This document shows positions 5,626 to 9,760 of a DNA stretch of 9,760 nt, one piece after another (positions within the stretch are counted from its first letter, which is position 1; each line of letters starts with the position of its first letter). Under the pieces are notes generated by a model. The model saw only the letters and a list, made by a program, of their open reading frames with translations, searched no databases and was not told the origin of the DNA. Source of the DNA: an uncultured Eubacteriales bacterium. GTDB lineage: Bacteria > Bacillota > Clostridia > Oscillospirales > CAG-272. Both the position numbers and the translations under genes were made by a program. The stretch lies in NCBI GenBank assembly GCA_900546635.1, contig URDS01000075.1:1-9760 (forward strand). The letters run 5' to 3'.

Positions 5626-6291
5626 TCAGTCCCCTATCTTGTACCCCACGCCGCGCACCGTTTCAATCCGATCGGCCGCCTCGCCGAGCTTTGCGCGCAG
5701 CGTGCGGATGTGCACGTCTACCGTGCGGTTTTCCCCGTCAAAATCATAGCCCCATACCTTTTTCAAAATCGTATCCCTGTCCAGCACCCGACCGCGATGC
5801 TCAAACAGAAAGCAGAGCAGTTCAAATTCCTTAAACGTCAGCTGCACCTCCCTGTCCGCGACCCGAACCACATGGCGTTCGGGACAGACATACAGCGCAC
5901 CGGCACAGTATTCCGTATCATCCGGTTTGGCCGTGCGGCGGAGCAGCGCCCGGATGCGCGACAAAAGCTCCATCGTACCGAACGGCTTGGCAATATAATC
6001 ATCCGCGCCGCTGTCAAGGCCGAGCACCTTGTCATATTCGGTCGCTTTGGCCGTCAGCATGATGACGGGCAGCGCCGCCGTGCGCGGATTCGCGCGCAGA
6101 CGCCGCAAAACGGACAACCCGTCCTCACCGGGCAACATGATGTCAAGCAGCACAAGTTCGGGTATTTCCTCCTCCATCGCGCACCAGAACTTTTCGGGCG
6201 TTTCAAAGCCCCTTGCTTTCATTTCCGTGCGGCAGATGGCATACACGACAAAATTCCGTATATTGTCGTCGTCCTCCAAAAGATAAATCAT
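5626..6291 (-). CDS. phoP: Phosphate-regulon response regulator PhoP/PhoB (OmpR family)
   Basis: 221 residues. The receiver domain (about 1-115) shows the acidic pocket D7-D9, the phospho-acceptor D50 in VLLDIMLPGEDG, T80 in IMLTA and K102 in AKPF. An OmpR-type winged helix (about 125-221) carries FKEFELLCFL, VLDRDTILKKVWGYD and RTVDVHIRTLRAKL, and ends in VRGVGYKI. The phosphorylated form binds Pho boxes upstream of phosphate-starvation genes; the pst promoter itself lies outside the window. It starts 15 bp after phoU, with GGAGG 9 nt before the ATG overlapping the end of phoU, and is followed at one nucleotide by phoR. The name PhoP (Gram-positive usage) or PhoB is a matter of convention. 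Confidence 0.93.
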   Translation of the reverse strand: MIYLLEDDDNIRNFVVYAICRTEMKARGFETPEKFWCAMEEEIPELVLLDIMLPGEDGLSVLRRLRANPRTAALPVIMLTAKATEYDKVLGLDSGADDYIAKPFGTMELLSRIRALLRRTAKPDDTEYCAGALYVCPERHVVRVADREVQLTFKEFELLCFLFEHRGRVLDRDTILKKVWGYDFDGENRTVDVHIRTLRAKLGEAADRIETVRGVGYKIGD

Positions 6292-6306
6292 CGGACTTTT
6301 CCTCCG

Positions 6307-6948
6307 TTATTCGCCGTGCTTTCCCGTGATTGAAAATTCCACCCACTCGGCGATATTCGTCGCATGGTCGGCAATCCGCTCCAAATATTTGACAATCATC
6401 AAAAGATCAAGGTAGTATTCCCCCTCGGAGGGACTCTTTGCCACAAGCGCGATCAGATAATCCTTGATGCGGATGAAATAATCGTCCACAATATCGTCCG
6501 ACTCGATCACGCGGCGCACAAGCTGCATGTCCTTTTTGACAAACGAATCGATGCTCTCGGTCACCATTGTCACCGCCGCTGAGGCCATCTGGCCGATCAG
6601 CTTATTGCAGTCCTCGTCCACGCGCTTGATGGTTTTGGTAATCTCGGCGATATCCTCGGCCTGATCGCCGATGCGCTCCATATCCGAAATCATCTTCAAC
6701 GCGGAAGAAATCACGCGCAGATCGCGCGCCACCGGCTGCTGCTGAAGCAAAAGCTTCATGCAGAGCGACTCAATCTCGCGTTCCATCTCGTCGATATGCG
6801 TATCGGTCTCGTAGGTTTTTTCCGCCATGGCGGCGTCGCCCTCAAGCAGCGCCTTAATCGCGGAGGCAATCGCCTCTTCGCACAGCGCCCCCATCTTGAT
6901 CAGTTCCACATTCAGCGTTTCAAGCTGCTGTTCAAACTTGTTCCGCAT
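6307..6948 (-). CDS. phoU: Phosphate signalling protein PhoU
   Basis: 213 residues, the normal length. PhoU is a peripheral cytoplasmic all-helical protein made of two three-helix bundles that bind metal. Each bundle's signature is present: E91-R-I-G-D95-Q-A-E-D99 and E190-R-I-A-D194-H-A-T-N198. The near repeat of the two halves is visible by eye. It connects the PstB transporter with PhoR and keeps phosphate uptake and the Pho response in check; loss often gives uncontrolled phosphate import. The start codon shares one base with the pstB stop (TAATG), indicating translational coupling; the upstream GGAAGG is only a moderate Shine-Dalgarno. Confidence 0.95.
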   Translation of the reverse strand: MRNKFEQQLETLNVELIKMGALCEEAIASAIKALLEGDAAMAEKTYETDTHIDEMEREIESLCMKLLLQQQPVARDLRVISSALKMISDMERIGDQAEDIAEITKTIKRVDEDCNKLIGQMASAAVTMVTESIDSFVKKDMQLVRRVIESDDIVDDYFIRIKDYLIALVAKSPSEGEYYLDLLMIVKYLERIADHATNIAEWVEFSITGKHGE

Positions 6949-7706
6949 TATCCAAACCTTCCCGTAATATAGTCTTCCGTGCGCTTGTCATGCGGCACGG
7001 AGAAAATCTGTTCGGTATCGCCGAACTCCACAATTTCGCCGAGGAGAAAGAACGCGGTCTTATCCGAAATTCGCGCGGCCTGCTGCATGTTGTGCGTCAC
7101 CATGATAATAGTATAATCCTTTTTGAGTTCGTTTGCAAGGTCTTCGATCTTCGATGTGGAAATCGGATCGAGCGCGCTCGTCGGTTCATCCATCAAAAGC
7201 ACCTCCGGCTTTGTGGCCAGCGCGCGCGCAATGCAAAGCCGCTGCTGCTGTCCGCCGGACAGCCCGAGCGCGCTCTGCTTCAGTCTGTCCTTGACCTCAT
7301 CCCAAATAGCGGCGCCGCGCAGCGATTCTTCAACAATGTCGTCCAGCTTGGATTTCTGGCGGATGCCGTGCGTCCGCGGGCCGTAGGCTATGTTGTCGTA
7401 CACGCTCATCGGAAAGGGATTCGGCTTTTGGAAAACCATCCCCACGCGTTTTCGCAAGAGGTTTACGTCCATGCCGCCGTAAATATCCTCGCCGTCGAGC
7501 AGCACCTCGCCCGTAATCCGGCAGCCCTCGACCAAATCGTTCATCCGGTTCAGGCATTTGAGCAGCGTGGACTTGCCGCAGCCGGAGGGTCCGATAAACG
7601 CCGTGATTTCATTCGGCGCGATTTCAAGCGATACGCCCTTCAGCGCCTCAAAGTCTCCGTAATACAGCTTCAGGCTGCCGATTGAAAATTTAGAATGTAC
7701 ATCCAT
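6948..7706 (-). CDS. pstB: Phosphate ABC transporter ATP-binding protein PstB
   Basis: 252 residues from the chosen start. All ABC ATPase motifs are intact: Walker A GPSGCGKST (39-47), Q-loop Q93 in FQKPNPFP, signature LSGGQQQR (149-156), Walker B VLLMDEP (169-175) and switch H205 in THNMQ. The KPNPFPMSVYDNIAYGPR stretch is characteristic of PstB rather than other ABC ATPases. It powers import through PstA/PstC and passes phosphate status on to PhoU. Start choice: an ATG at 7712 is possible, but AGGGGAG (7715-7721) is only 2 nt from it and 8 nt from the ATG at 7706, so the latter is preferred. The ribosome binding site overlaps the pstA stop codon. Confidence 0.96.
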   Translation of the reverse strand: MDVHSKFSIGSLKLYYGDFEALKGVSLEIAPNEITAFIGPSGCGKSTLLKCLNRMNDLVEGCRITGEVLLDGEDIYGGMDVNLLRKRVGMVFQKPNPFPMSVYDNIAYGPRTHGIRQKSKLDDIVEESLRGAAIWDEVKDRLKQSALGLSGGQQQRLCIARALATKPEVLLMDEPTSALDPISTSKIEDLANELKKDYTIIMVTHNMQQAARISDKTAFFLLGEIVEFGDTEQIFSVPHDKRTEDYITGRFG

Positions 7707-7720
7707 CGTCATTTCTCCCC

Positions 7721-8617
7721 TTATTTGCTCTGAACCCGTTTGGCGAGGAAAGCGGAGAGCGCGTTGATCCCCACAACCAGCACAAGCAGGACAAACGCGG
7801 TGGCATACGCCTGCTTTGTATACAGTCCCTCGCTCATCAGACAGTACATATGCACCGAAAGCGTGCGCGCCGAATCAAACGGTCCGCCCGGTACGGCGGC
7901 GGCCGAACCGGAGGTAAAAATCAACGCGGCGCTCTCGCCCACAATCCGTCCGATCGCCAAAATAACACCGGCTAAAATACCGGGGACCGCGCTTGGCAAA
8001 ACAACCCGAAACACCGTGCGCACACGCCCCGCGCCAAGACCGAAGCTGCCCTCACGATAGGTGTCCGACACCGCCATGAGCGCTTCCTCCGTCGTGCGTA
8101 TGATGGTCGGCAGCACCATAATGGCAAGCGTAATCGCGCCCGCCAGCAGTGAAAATCCCCATTTCAGCGTCAGGACGAACAGAATATAGCCGAACAGGCC
8201 GTATACAATGGACGGAATACCCGCAAGCGTTTCGGCGGTCAGGCGGATCACGGCCACGGCGCGGCTCCCGCGCCTTGCATATTCCACAAGATAAATCGCC
8301 GCGAAGATCCCAATCGGCACGGCCATGAGCAGTGTGAGCAGCACCATAATCACCGTATTGATCAGCGCCGGAACCATCGACTGGTTTTCACTGTTCCATT
8401 CCCATGCAAACAGTTCGGGCGTGAGGTTCGGGACCCCGTTTGCCACAATGTAAACAATCAGGTAAATCAAGATCGCCGCGCAAAGCAGCGCGCTCAGGCA
8501 CACCAGCAAAAACAACGCAAAGGAGCCCGGATGCCGCAAATACTGCCGCAGCCGCTGGCCGGGCGTTATGCGGTTGATCGGTTTTTCGGATACCGGCGGA
8601 TTTTGCTTTTGCGTCAT
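7721..8617 (-). CDS. pstA: Phosphate ABC transporter permease PstA
   Basis: 298 residues with about six membrane segments (first at about 34-58). It forms the inner-membrane channel with PstC. The cytoplasmic EAA loop that docks PstB is at about 188-217 (REGSFGLGAGRVRTVFRVVL onward, with the central G). IPSIVYGLFGY (134-144) and GRIVGESAAL (223-232) are family-conserved and echoed in PstC. The N-terminal 30 residues are hydrophilic and cytoplasmic. The start overlaps the pstC stop as ATGA (4 nt), with a perfect AGGAGG 7 nt upstream inside pstC, so translation is coupled but has its own strong initiation. Confidence 0.96.
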   Translation of the reverse strand: MTQKQNPPVSEKPINRITPGQRLRQYLRHPGSFALFLLVCLSALLCAAILIYLIVYIVANGVPNLTPELFAWEWNSENQSMVPALINTVIMVLLTLLMAVPIGIFAAIYLVEYARRGSRAVAVIRLTAETLAGIPSIVYGLFGYILFVLTLKWGFSLLAGAITLAIMVLPTIIRTTEEALMAVSDTYREGSFGLGAGRVRTVFRVVLPSAVPGILAGVILAIGRIVGESAALIFTSGSAAAVPGGPFDSARTLSVHMYCLMSEGLYTKQAYATAFVLLVLVVGINALSAFLAKRVQSK

Positions 8618-9522
8618 ACGCTCGCCTCCTGTGCAGGCCGCGCGGCTTTCTTCCGGCGTGTTCGCTTGACACCCGAACCGCTCCGCTTGACCAGCGAGAA
8701 TAAAAAGTTAATAATCAATACGAAAACAAACAGCACGACCGCCGTGGCAATCAGCGCCTCACGGTGCAGATCGGCCGCATAGGCCATCTCCAAAACGATG
8801 TTGGCCGTGAGTGTGCGGACGCCTGAGGTGATCGACTCCGGAATGACCGCCTGATTGCCCGCGATCATGACGACGGCCATCGTCTCGCCGATGGCGCGGC
8901 CGATACCGAGAATCACCCCCGCGGCAATGCCCGACTTTGCAGCGGGCAGCATGGCGAAAAATACGCTGCGCTCATGCGTTGCGCCGAGCGCGAGACTGCC
9001 CTCATAATAGCTCTCCGGCACCGCGCGGATCGCGGATTCGGCCACACCGATAATGGTAGGCAGAATCATAATGCCGAGCAGAACCGACGCGGTCAAAAGT
9101 CCTTTACCGCTGACGTCAAACATCTGCTGAATTTTCGGGACGATAACCATAAGTCCGAAAAAGCCGTAAACGATAGACGGAATGCCCGCGAGCAGATCAA
9201 TCATCGGCTTGAAGATCCGATACAGCTTTTTCGGGCAAAACCGCGCCATAAACACCGCGCAGAGGAGGCCGAGCGGCACGCCGATCAAAATCGCGCCCGC
9301 CGTGACATACAGGCTTCCCACAATCATCGGGAAAATGCCGTACAGTCCCTGCGAGGGTTTCCATTTCATGCCAAGCAGAAAATCTCCAAATCCGATTTCC
9401 GCCATTGTGGGAAATCCGTTTGCGAACAGAAACACGCAGATTGTCAAGACCGCCGCAATCGACATGCAGGCGCAGAAAAAGAAGACGCCCCGCATGATCT
9501 GTTCCATAACCCTGTTTTTCAT
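8614..9522 (-). CDS. pstC: Phosphate ABC transporter permease PstC
   Basis: 302 residues, partner of PstA in the phosphate channel. The first membrane helix is about 12-34. An extracytoplasmic loop (WKPSQGLYGIFPMIVGS, 54-70) matches the PstC/PstA pattern. The core has IPSIVYGFFGL (114-124), the EAA loop EGSLALGATHERSVFFAMLP (174-193) and GRAIGETMAV (208-217). The tail (about 279-302) is Arg/Lys-rich and cytoplasmic. GAGGT lies about 7 nt before the ATG; that Shine-Dalgarno can pair with an upstream segment (9542-9547), described separately. It follows the pstS-like gene after a 73-bp gap, the longest within the operon. Confidence 0.96.
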   Translation of the reverse strand: MKNRVMEQIMRGVFFFCACMSIAAVLTICVFLFANGFPTMAEIGFGDFLLGMKWKPSQGLYGIFPMIVGSLYVTAGAILIGVPLGLLCAVFMARFCPKKLYRIFKPMIDLLAGIPSIVYGFFGLMVIVPKIQQMFDVSGKGLLTASVLLGIMILPTIIGVAESAIRAVPESYYEGSLALGATHERSVFFAMLPAAKSGIAAGVILGIGRAIGETMAVVMIAGNQAVIPESITSGVRTLTANIVLEMAYAADLHREALIATAVVLFVFVLIINFLFSLVKRSGSGVKRTRRKKAARPAQEASV

Positions 9523-9529
9523 GTTTTAC

Positions 9530-9570
9530 CTCTATATGGCAATAGAGCCTGCCGTGCAGAACTCTATCGC
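9530..9570 (-). promoter_or_regulatory. Intercistronic hairpin with alternative pairing over the pstC Shine-Dalgarno
   Basis: On the minus-strand RNA, GCGAUAGAG (9570-9562) pairs with CUCUAUUGC (9547-9539) in 9 bp including one G-U, and CUGC/GCAG continues the stem inside. The same CUCUAU (9547-9542) could instead pair with AUAGAG (9535-9530), which contains the Shine-Dalgarno of pstC, around a 6-nt loop. The first fold leaves the ribosome site open and is the more stable by base-pair count. Such hairpins between a binding-protein gene and its permease gene commonly protect the upstream mRNA; a switch function is inference. Confidence 0.5.
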
Positions 9571-9595
9571 GCTATTCAAATCGGAGGATGAGAGC

Positions 9596-9760
9596 TTATT
9601 TTGCAAGTTCCTGCCACTTTGTAACCTCACCGGTGAAGATCGCTTTGATCTGCTCGGAGGTAAGGCCGTCGATGCTGTTTTTTGCGCGGGCGTTTTCCTT
9701 CGCCTGCTTCGCCGCGAGACGGACTTTCGCCGCGCCCTGAGCCTTTTTGATGATTTCGTC
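9596..9760 (-). CDS. C-terminal end of a PstS-like phosphate-binding protein gene (partial)
   Basis: Only the last 54 residues and the TAA are inside the window; the start lies off the right edge. The end reads SIDGLTSEQIKAIFTGEVTKW and then QELAK and stop. 'GLTxEQIKxIFTGxxTxW' is the hallmark of PstS-type phosphate-binding proteins, and the position upstream of pstC fits. In ordinary PstS this signature sits mid-protein and is followed by GG and a further ~130 residues including the SGT phosphate-binding segment; here the frame stops at once. The preceding stretch (DEIIKKAQGAAKVRLAAKQ onward) is unusually Lys/Ala-rich and does not resemble the expected beta-strand. The gene may be truncated, broken or of a divergent layout. 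Reading the other two minus-strand frames gave no better continuation, and the 73 bp to pstC hold no room for the missing half. Confidence 0.7.
   Translation of the reverse strand, partial: DEIIKKAQGAAKVRLAAKQAKENARAKNSIDGLTSEQIKAIFTGEVTKWQELAK

Noticed and set aside
3975..9522. Pho box or an internal promoter within the pst-pho operon
   Set aside because: Gaps after pstC are at most 15 nt and I saw no credible -35/-10 pair in them; the operon promoter and any Pho boxes should lie upstream of pstS, outside the window.

Overview
The window looks like chromosome from a Gram-positive, moderately GC-rich member of the Clostridia (Oscillospiraceae-like). The signs are AGGAGG-type Shine-Dalgarno sequences, sigma-A promoters with perfect TATAAT boxes, an SLH-domain protein, a LysM-CAP (YkwD-like) exported protein, and a pstSCAB-phoU-phoPR operon. 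No genus can be named from the sequence alone. I see no prophage, transposase, tRNA, rRNA or CRISPR array.

Layout. (1) Positions 1-1531, minus strand: the 5' end of a secreted SLH-domain protein, then a membrane-anchored D-Ala-D-Ala carboxypeptidase. Each has its own clear promoter. (2) 1466-1945: about 480 bp with no gene. It holds a strong minus-strand terminator, two tandem copies of a structured 120-bp repeat, and a second terminator-like hairpin. (3) 1946-3495: a divergent pair, the LysM-CAP protein (minus) and dapB (plus, TTG start), sharing a promoter region with a 19-bp dyad. dapB is the only well-supported plus-strand gene. (4) 3496-3974: another ~480 bp with no gene. It holds a perfect 27-bp tandem duplication, a diverged third copy of the structured repeat, a short ~20-bp triple repeat, two small hairpins and a bidirectional 17-bp-stem terminator between dapB and phoR. 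(5) 3975-9760: a minus-strand phosphate operon in the order (pstS-like end)-pstC-pstA-pstB-phoU-phoP-phoR, tightly packed with overlaps of 1-4 nt or gaps of at most 15 nt after pstC.

How the genes work together. PstC and PstA form the membrane channel and PstB the ATPase of the high-affinity phosphate importer. PhoU links transporter state to the kinase PhoR, which phosphorylates PhoP. The genes outside this operon mostly concern the cell envelope: carboxypeptidase trimming of peptidoglycan stem peptides, DapB supplying the diaminopimelate/lysine precursor, and LysM and SLH domains that bind the wall.

Most worth a second look: the 120-bp repeat, whose pairing looks favoured on the plus-strand RNA; a pair of mutually exclusive hairpins at the pstC ribosome binding site; and the pstS-like gene, whose mid-protein PstS signature sits directly at the C-terminus. 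None of these is proven to be a new system.
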